The notes under the pieces were generated by a model. It worked only from the letters and a program-made list of their open reading frames with translations. It was not told the origin of the DNA and did no database searches. A program made the translations under genes and the position numbers. From Candidatus Avelusimicrobium aviculae (lineage in GTDB: Bacteria > Elusimicrobiota > Elusimicrobia > Elusimicrobiales > Elusimicrobiaceae), in contig CALUXF010000003.1 in the NCBI GenBank assembly GCA_944324655.1, positions 41,028 to 105,027 of the forward strand: DNA of 64,000 nt, read 5' to 3'. Positions 24,524-33,759 of this stretch are shown one piece after another. The number at the start of each line of letters is the position of its first letter. The first letter of the stretch is position 1.

Positions 24524-26374
24524 TTATTCTCCTGCGGGCCCGTCCAACAGTTCTTCATAATTTTCATGATTTAATAAAGATTTTCGCTGCAGAACCGGGT
24601 TACCCAAGTCATCCACGCCAAAGTACGCTTTAAGCATTTCCCGCGCAATAGGCCCGGCCGCGCTGGAACCATGCAACCCGTACTCCACAAACACCACCAC
24701 CACAATGGAAGGTTCCTCCCCCGGTTTGCCGGCAAAAGCTAAAAACCAGGCGTGATCGTCCCCGTGGGGGTTTTGGGCCGTCCCGGTTTTGGCGTATACA
24801 TCCAGCCCGGGTATTTTGGCCCAGCGGGCGGTGCCCGTATCGGTGGTGTATTTCATGGAAGTCCAAATCAAATCATAGGTAGAGGAGGGATAATCCGCCT
24901 TATTTAAAATTTCCGTTTTCCCCACCTGGGTTTCTTTGCCCGTGCGGTTACTGACCAATTTATCAATATAATACGGGCGGTAGACATTGCCTTTGCTGGC
25001 CAAGGCCGCCCCAAACTGAGCCAATTTAAGCGGGGTAACCAATAATTCCCCCTGCCCAATAGACAAATTAAGCGTATCCCCTATAAACCAGTAAGACTTA
25101 TTGCGCGCCCGCTTGGTAGGGCCGTACATATTGCCGGCCTTTTCCCCAGGCAAATCAATCCCCGTGGGGCGCCCAAACATAAAGGCCCGCTGTACTTTTT
25201 CTATGGCGGAAGCGCCCACCCGGGCCGCCACGTCATAAAAATAGACGTCGCAGGAGTTGGCCAGCCCGTCCAATAAATTCATAAGTCCGTGCCCGGTGCG
25301 CTTCCAGCATTTAAATATGCGGGAGCCGGCATCATAGTGGCCGGGGCAGTTTACGTGTGCGGAAGGGTCAAAATCCGGGTCTGTCAATGCGGCAATGGCA
25401 GTAATAATTTTAAAGGTAGAGGCGGGAGGATAAGTACCTTGCACGGCCAAATTGTATTCGCTGATATTTTTAGAAACATTGGATAAATCGGTATCGTTAT
25501 ACGGAACAAAAATATTAGGGTCATAGGCAGGCGCGCTGGCTAAAGCAAGCACAGCGCCGGTGCGTGTATTCAGCGCCACCGCCGCGCCGCGCCCGGTAGA
25601 GGTGCTTTTTAAACCGTCTTCCGCCGCGCGCTGGACATCAAAATTAAGCGTTAAATGCACGTCGCTGCCGGGCTGCCAGCGGCGGTCTTCAATCACGCGG
25701 CGCACACGCCCGCGGTAATCTACTTCCAAATAAGCACCGCCGTCTTCCCCTTTTAATTGCGCCTCGTATTTTTTCTCTATTCCGTTTTTGCCTATTTTAG
25801 AGTTTAAGCGGTAATTCATGGCAGTATCCCTCTTCCGCCATTCTGACTCCGTCATACTGCCCAAATAGCCAATTAAATGGCTGGCAAAACTGCCGTACGG
25901 ATAATCCCGTTTGGTTTCTTCCACCAAATAAACGCCTGGATAATAAATCTGAAGTTCCTGCAAAGCAATGGTGGTTTTAGGAGAAAGGTTTTCCGCTAAA
26001 GGGACTGCCTTGCCGCTTTTGAGACCTTCGGTCAGTTTTTCAGTAAGGGCTTCTTCACTCATGCCCAATTTGGGGGCAAAATCCTGCGCCAGCTGCTGTA
26101 AATAAGGGATGTCTTTACGACCGGCGGCCAAATAGTAAAAGCTAAACGACGGGGAATTGCTGGCCACTACCACGCCGTCCGAAGTGAACACGCGCCCGCG
26201 CGGCGCCGTTTGGTACAGCACTTGCGTTCGGTTCCGTTCCGCCATTTCCAAATAAGCGCTATGGCGCAGAACTTGTATATCCACCAACCGCAAAGCAATA
26301 ATACCGCACGCCGCACACGCAATAAAAAACAATAATTTTAAACGCGTGTTAAAAAAAATCTTGGTAGCGGGCAT
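24524..26374 (-). CDS. mrdA: Penicillin-binding protein 2 (transpeptidase)
   Basis: A 616-residue class B PBP: an N-terminal membrane anchor at about residues 10-30, a pedestal domain, and a transpeptidase with SxxK in PPASTFKIITAIAAL (active Ser), SCD in ANSCDVYFYDVA (SxN position) and KTG in VYAKTGTAQNP. It crosslinks peptidoglycan during elongation and is the cognate partner of RodA. It follows mreD after 23 nt. Confidence 0.95.
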   Translation of the reverse strand: MPATKIFFNTRLKLLFFIACAACGIIALRLVDIQVLRHSAYLEMAERNRTQVLYQTAPRGRVFTSDGVVVASNSPSFSFYYLAAGRKDIPYLQQLAQDFAPKLGMSEEALTEKLTEGLKSGKAVPLAENLSPKTTIALQELQIYYPGVYLVEETKRDYPYGSFASHLIGYLGSMTESEWRKRDTAMNYRLNSKIGKNGIEKKYEAQLKGEDGGAYLEVDYRGRVRRVIEDRRWQPGSDVHLTLNFDVQRAAEDGLKSTSTGRGAAVALNTRTGAVLALASAPAYDPNIFVPYNDTDLSNVSKNISEYNLAVQGTYPPASTFKIITAIAALTDPDFDPSAHVNCPGHYDAGSRIFKCWKRTGHGLMNLLDGLANSCDVYFYDVAARVGASAIEKVQRAFMFGRPTGIDLPGEKAGNMYGPTKRARNKSYWFIGDTLNLSIGQGELLVTPLKLAQFGAALASKGNVYRPYYIDKLVSNRTGKETQVGKTEILNKADYPSSTYDLIWTSMKYTTDTGTARWAKIPGLDVYAKTGTAQNPHGDDHAWFLAFAGKPGEEPSIVVVVFVEYGLHGSSAAGPIAREMLKAYFGVDDLGNPVLQRKSLLNHENYEELLDGPAGE

Positions 26375-26397
26375 ACACCCTCTCCTTAGGCCGTTGT

Positions 26398-26892
26398 TTA
26401 AGCCTCTTTACTGACAAACCCTTTAGAAAGCAGCATCCTCAATACAAAAAACACCAGCGGAGCCATAAGTGCGTTTATCACGCTGCCGGCAAACAGGCTC
26501 CAAAGCCCCTGCCAAACCGCAGACGCAGAAAACAACATTAGTAACAGCGCATTAAACAATATGGCAAACACGCTTAAACAAAACACGCTTACCATTTGAG
26601 GAAGAATACTTTCAAAATCAAAACGTTCACTAAGCATATACACAAAAGTGGCCAGCAAACAAAAAGTAAAGGCGTTATTTCCAAATAATTTCGTGCCGAA
26701 AAAATCTAAAAACAAACCGCACAAGAACGCCATGGGGTAACCATACGCCGGTTTTAACAAAGTACAGCAAGCCACCACAAAAACCAACATCACGCTAACC
26801 TGTATGCCGATATTGGCAAACGCCGTGGCAAACGCCCAATGGAATACCGTGGCCCCTACAAAAGCGATAAAAAGTTTAAAAAATCCCCACAT
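26398..26892 (-). CDS. mreD: Rod-shape-determining membrane protein MreD
   Basis: A 164-residue protein with about five hydrophobic helices and the family motif CGLFLDFFGTKLFGNNAFTF. It belongs to the elongasome membrane complex with MreC and RodA. Its start shares a base with the mreC stop (TAATG), indicating translational coupling. Confidence 0.88.
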   Translation of the reverse strand: MWGFFKLFIAFVGATVFHWAFATAFANIGIQVSVMLVFVVACCTLLKPAYGYPMAFLCGLFLDFFGTKLFGNNAFTFCLLATFVYMLSERFDFESILPQMVSVFCLSVFAILFNALLLMLFSASAVWQGLWSLFAGSVINALMAPLVFFVLRMLLSKGFVSKEA

Positions 26893-27752
26893 TATTTTCT
26901 GTCCTTTTCATCCGAGATAACAAACACTTCTTTCAGCGCGCTGGAACTAATGGCCGGAGTCACCTCCACCGTTAACGCCGTTTGAAAGGCATTTCCTTTT
27001 TTAACGGAAGAAACTTCCCCTATTAAAATACCCGCCGGGAAAATACTGCTGGCGGCCGAAGTGTAAACCCGGTCCCCCTCTTTAACGGAAGACAAAAGCG
27101 GAACATATTTCATTTTTACCGCGCCGGTGCCGCCGCCCGCCAACAGGCCCTCATCCCGGCTGGGGCTTAAATACACGGCGGCGGAAAAATCTTCATCACG
27201 CACGAGCAATACTTTAGCCGTACTTTCCGAAACCTCCACCACTTCGCCGGCCAACCCCTCTACCCCGTTTTCTACGGAAATTACCGCGCTGCGCGGTTGG
27301 ATTCCGTCCCGAGAGCCTTTATCCAAAATAACCGTATTCCACTGGCTGGGTTCCCGGTAGGCAATTTGGGCCCAAGTACCCTGCCACGGGCGGGAAGGCT
27401 GCAACTTTAAAATAGAGGTTAAACGCTCGTTTTCTTCAAACACCATTTCCGCCTGGGCTCCTAAAATTTTGGCGGCTTCTATTTCTTGGCGAAGCTGGCG
27501 GTTTTCATGATGGGTGTCTAAGAGTTCACGTATAGTGGAGGAAACACCGTCCGCATATTTTACCGCGGAGTGGGACATCCTAATCTGCGGAATAAAAATA
27601 TAGCCGAGCAGCGCTTTCACGGAGCTGACAAACCCGTCCAGAGGCAAAATCATAAGTAAAAAAGAAAGCGTTAAATAAAAAAGAGGCAACAGCGCCTTGC
27701 GGGAAAAACCGGAAGGAGCAGCACTTCTTTTTTTCTTTTTAGCATGTAACAT
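26892..27752 (-). CDS. mreC: Rod-shape-determining protein MreC
   Basis: A 286-residue bitopic protein: basic N-terminus (LHAKKKKRSAAPSG), one membrane segment near residues 24-42, a coiled coil at about 75-120, then the periplasmic double beta-barrel with SQWNTVILDKGSRDGIQ and VYTSAASSIFPAGILIGEV. It activates PBP2-RodA. It starts about 190 nt after mreB, beyond a terminator, so it probably has its own promoter in that gap. Confidence 0.93.
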   Translation of the reverse strand: MLHAKKKKRSAAPSGFSRKALLPLFYLTLSFLLMILPLDGFVSSVKALLGYIFIPQIRMSHSAVKYADGVSSTIRELLDTHHENRQLRQEIEAAKILGAQAEMVFEENERLTSILKLQPSRPWQGTWAQIAYREPSQWNTVILDKGSRDGIQPRSAVISVENGVEGLAGEVVEVSESTAKVLLVRDEDFSAAVYLSPSRDEGLLAGGGTGAVKMKYVPLLSSVKEGDRVYTSAASSIFPAGILIGEVSSVKKGNAFQTALTVEVTPAISSSALKEVFVISDEKDRK

Positions 27753-27871
27753 AAATAAAATTTAAAAAGGATTTGCGCCTGCAAAAAGGCTTTCCCCGGC
27801 TGATACAACCGGAGAGATTCCCCGCCAATACAAAAGGCAGGAAACTAAACACACACAAATAACTCTATAAA

Positions 27872-27917
27872 GAAAGAAAAGCGGGCACCGTCCGTTCTGT
27901 AAGAACCGTGCCCGCCC
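27872..27917 (-). terminator. Terminator after mreB
   Basis: The outer stem GCGGGCAC / GTGCCCGC encloses an inner GTTCT-GTA-AGAAC hairpin. On the minus strand the outer stem is followed by TTTTCTTTCTTT. It ends the long ribosomal-mreB transcript and separates mreB from mreCD. Confidence 0.75.
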
Positions 27918-27944
27918 AAATATTATCCGGCACAATGGGGTAAC

Positions 27945-28991
27945 TTAGTAAGAGGATTTCCCATGAGAACCAAAAAACCGACTTCCTTTCTCATTGAGCT
28001 GTTCCAAGAATTTACCGGTACCCAAAGCCACACAGCTGAGCGGGTCCGCCGCGCGGTGAACAGGAATATCGGTTTCTTTGCGAATCAATTCCGTAATGCC
28101 TCTTAACAAGCTGCCGCCGCCGGCAACCACTAAGCCGCGGTCCACCAAGTCCGCCGCCAATTCCGGCGGGGTTTCTTCCAGCGTGCTCTTAATCACGTCA
28201 ATAATTAAGCGCACCGGCTCCATTAAAGCCTGGCGGATTTCTTCCGAAGTAACCGTTAAAGTGCGGGGCAAACCTTGTGTTTGGTCACGCCCTTTTACTT
28301 CCATGGTTTTTTCTTCTTTCAGCGGATAGACGGATCCTAAATTTATTTTTACTTCTTCAGCGGTGGTTTCACCCACGATTAAGTTGTATTTCTTGCGGAA
28401 ATACTGCACAATGCATTCCGTTAATTCATCGCCGGCCACATCAATGGATTTAGCCACTACCATGCCGCCCAGAGAAATGACGGCCACTTCCGTAGTGCCT
28501 CCGCCAATGTCTACAATCATGCTGGCATGCGGTTCCGCGATGGGCAAATCTGCCCCCATGGCGGAAGCCATAGGCTCTTCAATCAAATATACTTCGCGGG
28601 CGCCGGCCTGGCGGGCGGCATCGTCCACCGCGCGGCGTTCCACACCGGTAATGTCAGAAGGAATACCAATTACAATCCGGGGGCGCAACAAACTGCTGCG
28701 GCTATGCACTTTGCGGATAAAGTAACGAATCATTTCCTGGGTGACTTCAAAATCCGCAATCACACCGTTCTTCATCGGGCGAACGGCAATAATGTTAGCC
28801 GGGGTGCGGCCCAGCATCTGCTTGGCCTTGGAGCCGACCGCCTTCACCTCGCCGGTTTCCCGGTCTACGGCGACGACGGACGGTTCGCGTAAAACGATGC
28901 CTTTGTCCTTCACATAGATAAGGCTGTTGGCTGTGCCAAGATCCATACCTAAATCAGAAGAGAAAAGGCCCCCCAAGTAATCGATTACCAT
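27945..28991 (-). CDS. mreB: Rod-shape-determining actin homologue MreB
   Basis: A 348-residue actin-fold ATPase. The phosphate-1 loop is [18 protein letters not shown], phosphate-2 is [17 protein letters not shown], and the adenosine motif is [11 protein letters not shown]. It forms membrane-bound filaments that guide the elongasome. Its ATG follows the rplQ stop directly with no gap, and GGTGG inside the rplQ end serves as its ribosome-binding site, so it is expressed from the ribosomal operon. Confidence 0.97.
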   Translation of the reverse strand: MVIDYLGGLFSSDLGMDLGTANSLIYVKDKGIVLREPSVVAVDRETGEVKAVGSKAKQMLGRTPANIIAVRPMKNGVIADFEVTQEMIRYFIRKVHSRSSLLRPRIVIGIPSDITGVERRAVDDAARQAGAREVYLIEEPMASAMGADLPIAEPHASMIVDIGGGTTEVAVISLGGMVVAKSIDVAGDELTECIVQYFRKKYNLIVGETTAEEVKINLGSVYPLKEEKTMEVKGRDQTQGLPRTLTVTSEEIRQALMEPVRLIIDVIKSTLEETPPELAADLVDRGLVVAGGGSLLRGITELIRKETDIPVHRAADPLSCVALGTGKFLEQLNEKGSRFFGSHGKSSY

Positions 28992-29336
28992 TTATTCCAC
29001 CAATTTAATAATTGCTACTTGCGCATTATCGCCCTGGCGTACGCCGGCGCGGTAAATGCGGCAGAAGCCGCCGGGACGGTTCGCATATCTGGCGACCAAC
29101 ACATCAAAGAGTTTTTTGAAAGCGGCTTTGTCTTTCAAGGTGTCTTTAACGGTCAAATGGTCGTTGGCTTTGGCGGAGGTGATTAAACCTTCCACCACGC
29201 GGCGAACTTCCTTCGCTTTGGGCAAAGTAGTCTTCACTTCTTCGTGAAGGATAATGCTGGTGGCCATATTTTTAAGCATAGCTTTGCGGTGAGAGGCCGT
29301 TTTGCCCAGCTTTCTGTATCCTGTATTTTTAATCAT
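28992..29336 (-). CDS. rplQ: 50S ribosomal protein L17
   Basis: A 114-residue L17, with the conserved KLGKTASHRKAMLKNMATSI and RPGGFCRIYRAGVRQGDNA. Lines the peptide exit side of the large subunit. Normal family length without the long C-terminal extension. Last ribosomal gene of the alpha-type block and directly abutting mreB. Confidence 0.97.
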   Translation of the reverse strand: MIKNTGYRKLGKTASHRKAMLKNMATSIILHEEVKTTLPKAKEVRRVVEGLITSAKANDHLTVKDTLKDKAAFKKLFDVLVARYANRPGGFCRIYRAGVRQGDNAQVAIIKLVE

Positions 29337-29354
29337 ACGTTCAAAATCCTATCC

Positions 29355-30353
29355 TTAAATTTTCATGCCGAGCGTTAATTTCATTTCGGCAAGTCTTTCT
29401 TTGATTTCATCCATAGATTTGGCACCGAAGTTTTTAATCATTTTCAGATCATCTTCGCTCATCTTTACCAAATCGCGGACGGTGTTCACATTCTCAGATT
29501 TTAAGCAGTTAATGGAACGGGAAGAAAGCTCAATAAACTCAATGGATTGGTTGAGAAGCTCATCCAATTTGGAGTTTACGCTGGCACCTGCTACGCTGCC
29601 GGTGGAAGAAACGGGTTCTTCTACGGCTTCATCGCTGGTGGTGGCCACGCAGTCTTCTTCACCTTCAATCGTGAAAATATGCAAAGAGTTGGAAAGCAAC
29701 ACGGCGGCGCGGTGCAACGCGCGGGCAGGTTCCAGGGTGCCGTCCGTCGTAATCTCAAGGATTAAGCGGTCATAGTCGGTCTTCTGGCCTACGCGGGCGG
29801 GTTCCACGTCGTAATGAACTTTCACAATAGGAGAGAACAAGGCATCCACCGGAATAAAACCGGCAGGGCGCTGGATTTTGGCCAAGTCTTCAGCCGGTAC
29901 ATAGCCCTTGCCCCGGGAAATTTCAATTTCCATCTCCAGGCTGCCGCCGGCCTCAATATTGGCAATTTGGAGGTCTTTATTGATGATGGACAAACCGTCC
30001 ACCTCTTCAATATCAGCCGCGGTAACCGTGCCGGGTTTTTCGGCATGCAGAGTTACGTATTCGCGTTCTTTGCCTTCCATTTTAATGCGCAAACGTTTGA
30101 GGTTCAGCAGAATATTGATAACGTCTTCCCGCACGTTGGGAATGGTGCTGAATTCATGCACCGCGCCCGTAATTCTAACGGCGGTAACAGCGGCCCCTTC
30201 CATGCCGGAAAGCAAAATCCGGCGCAGGGAATTCCCTACCGTGTGGCCGTAGCCGCTTTCGTAAGGTTCCGCAATAAATTTGCCGTAAAAGTCAGAAGAG
30301 GTTTTTTCTTCTAATTGAATTTTTTCGGGAAGAACCAATTTATTCAAAGCCAT
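29355..30353 (-). CDS. rpoA: RNA polymerase alpha subunit
   Basis: A 332-residue alpha subunit: N-terminal dimerisation/assembly domain (GYGHTVGNSLRRILLSGMEG) and C-terminal HhH domain binding UP elements and activators (SINCLKSENVNTVRDLVKMS). The linker near residues 240-265 is Ser/Val-rich. Standard position between rpsD and rplQ. Confidence 0.98.
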   Translation of the reverse strand: MALNKLVLPEKIQLEEKTSSDFYGKFIAEPYESGYGHTVGNSLRRILLSGMEGAAVTAVRITGAVHEFSTIPNVREDVINILLNLKRLRIKMEGKEREYVTLHAEKPGTVTAADIEEVDGLSIINKDLQIANIEAGGSLEMEIEISRGKGYVPAEDLAKIQRPAGFIPVDALFSPIVKVHYDVEPARVGQKTDYDRLILEITTDGTLEPARALHRAAVLLSNSLHIFTIEGEEDCVATTSDEAVEEPVSSTGSVAGASVNSKLDELLNQSIEFIELSSRSINCLKSENVNTVRDLVKMSEDDLKMIKNFGAKSMDEIKERLAEMKLTLGMKI

Positions 30354-30367
30354 GTAAAGCCTCCAAA

Positions 30368-30997
30368 CTATTTAGAATAGTATTCGACGATGAGCTGCTC
30401 GTTGACAGGATAGGACATTTCCGCTCTGTCGGGCCATCTTAAAAGTTTTCCGGTCATTTTCTCCGCGTCGTATTCCAAGAAGCTGGGGCGCTGGTTGCGT
30501 TTTTCAGTTTCGGTTAAACCTTGTTTTACGCCGGTGTTCTCGGCCAATTTGGCGTCCAGGGTTACTTTATCCCCAATGCGTAATTGGTAAGAAGGCACGT
30601 TTACGGCTTTCCCGTTCACTTTTACAAAACCATGCAACACCAACTGGCGGGCGGATTTCAAAGAAACCGCAAAACCTAAGCGGCGTACGACGTTATCCAA
30701 GCGGGTTTCCAATTTGCGCAAAAAGTTTTCACCGGTTTGGCCTTCAGCCTTGGCGGCGGCATCAAACAAATTGCGGAAAGGAATTTCGGACATGCCGGAC
30801 TGTAATCTGGCTTTCTGCTTTTCCTGCAAGCGGATACCGTATTCGGACACTTTGGCCTTTCTTACTTTACCGCCGCGTTTCACGGTGGCGGCCAATTTGT
30901 CCACTACGCAGTTAGTGTAGCATTTGGTACCTTTCAAGAAAAGTTTGCAATCTAATTTTCTGCATTTTTTGCAGCTGGCTCCTGTATATCTAGACAT
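30368..30997 (-). CDS. rpsD: 30S ribosomal protein S4, zinc-binding type
   Basis: A 209-residue S4. The N-terminus carries four cysteines (SCKKCRKLDC and CYTNC further on), making it the C+ zinc-finger form, and the S4 RNA-binding domain lies around residues 98-160 (LDNVVRRLGFAVS). A primary 16S binder that nucleates 30S assembly. Confidence 0.97.
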   Translation of the reverse strand: MSRYTGASCKKCRKLDCKLFLKGTKCYTNCVVDKLAATVKRGGKVRKAKVSEYGIRLQEKQKARLQSGMSEIPFRNLFDAAAKAEGQTGENFLRKLETRLDNVVRRLGFAVSLKSARQLVLHGFVKVNGKAVNVPSYQLRIGDKVTLDAKLAENTGVKQGLTETEKRNQRPSFLEYDAEKMTGKLLRWPDRAEMSYPVNEQLIVEYYSK

Positions 30998-31002
30998 AAA
31001 TC

Positions 31003-31431
31003 TTATACTCTCCTGGCTTTAGGCGGTCTGCATCCGTTGTGCGGAATAGGGGTGACGTCTTTAATAGAAGACACCGTAAGTCCGGCTTGTTGTACGGCTC
31101 TGACGGCAGTTTCTCTGCCCTGGCCGGGGCCGCATACTTTTACGGCCACTTCGCGCATACCCAACGAAACGGCTTTTTCAGCGGCTTTGTTGCAGGTAAT
31201 CTGCGCGGCAAACGGAGTGCCTTTTTTGGTGCCCTTAAAACCGTGGGAACCGGCGGTAGACCAGGCGATGGTGTTGCCTTTGTCGTCGCTGATCGTTACA
31301 ATGGTGTTGTTGAACGAGCAATTAATGTGCACTACGCCGAATACCGGCGCTTTGGCGTTTTTCTTTTTTCCTTTCACAGCGGCGGGAGCTTTGGCTTCCG
31401 CGGCTTCTTTCGTTACTTTTTCTTCTGCCAT
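31003..31431 (-). CDS. rpsK: 30S ribosomal protein S11
   Basis: A 142-residue S11 with [20 protein letters not shown] and the C-terminal [14 protein letters not shown]. An N-terminal Lys/Ala-rich extension of about 25 residues precedes the core. Part of the 30S platform beside the mRNA exit. Confidence 0.97.
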   Translation of the reverse strand: MAEEKVTKEAAEAKAPAAVKGKKKNAKAPVFGVVHINCSFNNTIVTISDDKGNTIAWSTAGSHGFKGTKKGTPFAAQITCNKAAEKAVSLGMREVAVKVCGPGQGRETAVRAVQQAGLTVSSIKDVTPIPHNGCRPPKARRV

Positions 31432-31455
31432 AGTTAAATTCCTAAGTCTCTAAAT

Positions 31456-31836
31456 TTATTTAGCTGCAGCCTTGGAACCCACGGTTTTGCGGCGGCCGCG
31501 TCTGGTTCTGGCGTTGGTTTTGGTTCTCTGTCCGCGCACGGGCAGGTTTCTGCGGTGGCGCTGGCCTTTGTAGGAACCGATTTCAATAAAGCGGTGAATG
31601 TTTTGGGCTACTTCTCTTCTTAATTCGCCTTCCACTTTATATTCTTTCTGCAAGATGGTGTTCAAGAGACCGGCCTGCTGTTCGGTCAAATCTTTCACGC
31701 GGGTGGCGGGGTCAATCTGGCCTTCCAATTTGGCGAGGACTTCTTTGGCGTTTTTCTTGCCGATGCCATAGATGTATTCTAAGGCTACGTCTATTCTTTT
31801 ATTTTTCGGTAAATCAATACCTGCGACTCTTGCCAT
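31456..31836 (-). CDS. rpsM: 30S ribosomal protein S13
   Basis: A 126-residue S13: [20 protein letters not shown] at the start, the HhH-like [13 protein letters not shown], and the basic tail [17 protein letters not shown] that contacts the P-site tRNA. It forms the 30S head and bridges to the 50S. Confidence 0.97.
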   Translation of the reverse strand: MARVAGIDLPKNKRIDVALEYIYGIGKKNAKEVLAKLEGQIDPATRVKDLTEQQAGLLNTILQKEYKVEGELRREVAQNIHRFIEIGSYKGQRHRRNLPVRGQRTKTNARTRRGRRKTVGSKAAAK

Positions 31837-31857
31837 ATGTTCTAAAACTCCTGTAAA

Positions 31858-31971
31858 TTAACCTTGGCGCTGTTTGTGTTTTGCTACTTCGCAAACCACC
31901 CGAACCACGCCGTTGCGTTTAATGATTTTGCATTTTTGACATATCTTTTTCACACTGGCTCTGACTTTCAT
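31858..31971 (-). CDS. rpmJ: 50S ribosomal protein L36
   Basis: A 37-residue protein, [20 protein letters not shown] at the start, then VVRVVC and a basic end. The Cys and His residues (CQKC...C...H) form the zinc site of the zinc-binding L36 type. It starts one base after the infA stop and ends 21 nt before rpsM, its usual place. Short genes like this are easily missed by length cut-offs. Confidence 0.95.
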   Translation of the reverse strand: MKVRASVKKICQKCKIIKRNGVVRVVCEVAKHKQRQG

Positions 31972-32184
31972 TTATTTCTCCCTATAAGTAATCCGGCCTT
32001 TGGTTAAATCATACGGGGAAAGCTCTAATTTTACTTTGTCCCCGGGCAGGATTCTTATATGATGAACTCTCATTTTGCCGGATATGTGGCCAAGAACCGT
32101 TTTGCCCCCGGCTATCTCTATTTTAAACATAGCGTTGGGCAACGCTTCCAAGACCTTTCCTTCCAGTTCGATTTTATCGCTCAT
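31972..32184 (-). CDS. infA: Translation initiation factor IF-1
   Basis: A 70-residue OB-fold protein: [20 protein letters not shown], then [21 protein letters not shown] and the C-terminal [10 protein letters not shown]. It binds the 30S A site during initiation. Length and position between map and rpmJ are standard. Confidence 0.96.
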   Translation of the reverse strand: MSDKIELEGKVLEALPNAMFKIEIAGGKTVLGHISGKMRVHHIRILPGDKVKLELSPYDLTKGRITYREK

Positions 32185-32228
32185 ACATCTCCGAGTTCGG
32201 ATTAAATCAGAATATGCTCCCGTAGGAG

Positions 32229-32981
32229 TTATTCAAAAGCAGTGAAAATTTCACTGCCGTTAGCCGTCACGGCTACCGTGTGCTCAAAGTGGGCCGCATA
32301 ACTGCCGTCCCGCGTGACCACCGTCCAACCGTCACTAAGCTGCCTGACTCTGTACGTTCCCGCTGTAATCATGGGTTCAATGGCAAGCACCATGCCCTCT
32401 TCTAAAACAGGGCCGGTGCCCGGCTTACCAAAATTTGGTATGCTGGGCTCTTCGTGCATATTGCGGCCAATACCATGCCCGCAATAATCTCTTACTACTC
32501 CCATGTTGTGAAGCTCGGCAAAAGTCTCCACCGCGTGCCCGATATCTCCTAACCGGGCCCCGGGTTTGACAAGCCCAATCGCTTTATGCAAAGACTTCTT
32601 GGTAACGTCCATCAGTCTTTGGGCTTCGTCAGACACTTTTCCCACGCCGAGGGTGATAGCGGCATCAGAACAGAAGCCGTCAAGCCGGGCCCCTGTATCT
32701 ATACTTATAATATCACCACTCTTTAATATTCTATCTTTTTTGGGGATTCCGTGCACGACTTCTTCATTTATTGAAGCGCAAATGCTGCCCGGATATCCTG
32801 CATAACCCAAGAAACACGGCGTCGCCCCGAAGGAGCGGATGGTTTCTTCGGCCGCTTTGTCCAAATCGTATGTAGACACGCCCGGCTTAACCAACTGCGT
32901 CATTAATTTTAATACCGCAGCCGTTACTTTGCCGCTGGCGCGCATTAAATCCAACTCATGCTTGCTTTTAACTTCTATCAT
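32229..32981 (-). CDS. map: Methionine aminopeptidase type I
   Basis: A 250-residue type Ia enzyme that removes the initiator Met. Metal ligands are visible: the Asp pair in [16 protein letters not shown], His in [12 protein letters not shown], Glu in LAIEPM and the final Glu in [10 protein letters not shown]. There is no N-terminal zinc-finger extension. Its start overlaps the adk stop (ATGA). Confidence 0.96.
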   Translation of the reverse strand: MIEVKSKHELDLMRASGKVTAAVLKLMTQLVKPGVSTYDLDKAAEETIRSFGATPCFLGYAGYPGSICASINEEVVHGIPKKDRILKSGDIISIDTGARLDGFCSDAAITLGVGKVSDEAQRLMDVTKKSLHKAIGLVKPGARLGDIGHAVETFAELHNMGVVRDYCGHGIGRNMHEEPSIPNFGKPGTGPVLEEGMVLAIEPMITAGTYRVRQLSDGWTVVTRDGSYAAHFEHTVAVTANGSEIFTAFE

Positions 32982-33619
32982 TTTGCGCCTTCTTCCAAAA
33001 TATTGGAAATTTCCGCAAATACTTGATCCGGCGTTTGATGTCCGTCCACTTCCTTATACACGCCGCTGTTTTTATAATAATCTTTTACAGGAAGCGTTTC
33101 CTGATGATATACGTCTATGCGGTGTTTTACGCGTTCGGCCGTATCGTCCGCACGGGTATATAATTCACCGCCGCAGGCCTTGCAGGTTGGCAGCGGGGAG
33201 GACGGATCCACGTGATAAATTTCCCCGCATTTTTTGCACTGGCGGCGGGAGGTGATGCGGCTGATGATTTCTTCTTCCGGCAAAGTAATCATAATCACAT
33301 GCGTTACTTTGCGGTTTAGGCGCTTCATCATGCTGTCCAGCGCTTCCGCTTGGGCCACCGTGCGGGGAAAGCCGTCAAAAATTATGCCTTTATCGGTAGA
33401 TTTCACAATGTTTTCCAACATGGAAATCATCAAAGCGTCCGGCACTAAATTTCCTTTGTTAATAATGCCGGCAATTTCTTTGCCCAGCTCACTGCCTTTG
33501 GCTATTTCCGCGCGGAGTACGTCCCCCGTGGAAATATGATACAAATGAAATTTGTCCTGCATTTTGGCCGACTGAGTGCCTTTTCCGGCGCCGGGGCAGC
33601 CCATTAACACGATGTTCAT
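32978..33619 (-). CDS. adk: Adenylate kinase
   Basis: A 213-residue AMP/ATP phosphotransferase. The P-loop is GCPGAGKGTQSAKM, FDGFPRTVAQAEAL is the AMP-binding signature, and the long LID carries four cysteines (CKKCGEIYH..., CKACGG) forming a structural zinc site as in Gram-positive and thermophilic enzymes. It follows secY after a 140-nt gap with a large hairpin. Confidence 0.96.
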   Translation of the reverse strand: MNIVLMGCPGAGKGTQSAKMQDKFHLYHISTGDVLRAEIAKGSELGKEIAGIINKGNLVPDALMISMLENIVKSTDKGIIFDGFPRTVAQAEALDSMMKRLNRKVTHVIMITLPEEEIISRITSRRQCKKCGEIYHVDPSSPLPTCKACGGELYTRADDTAERVKHRIDVYHQETLPVKDYYKNSGVYKEVDGHQTPDQVFAEISNILEEGAK

Positions 33620-33708
33620 GATCCAAAAAGCCTGTCCTTAAAAATCTGTTTTTGGAGCTTTTAAAACCCAAAAAATAAAATAGATGTTGACTGCGTTTAA
33701 AGCTCACA

Positions 33709-33747
33709 GAGGCCGCCGCTTCCGCCAAGCGGAAACGCGGCAGCCTC
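33709..33747 (-). other. Strong hairpin between secY and adk
   Basis: On the minus strand GAGGC-T-GCCGC-G-TTTCCGC, a TTG loop, then the complementary arm GCGGAA-GCGGC-G-GCCTC. There is no T run after it, so it is unlikely to be a terminator; mRNA processing, stabilisation or partial attenuation are possible. Confidence 0.55.
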
Positions 33748-33759
33748 TTAATATGCAAA

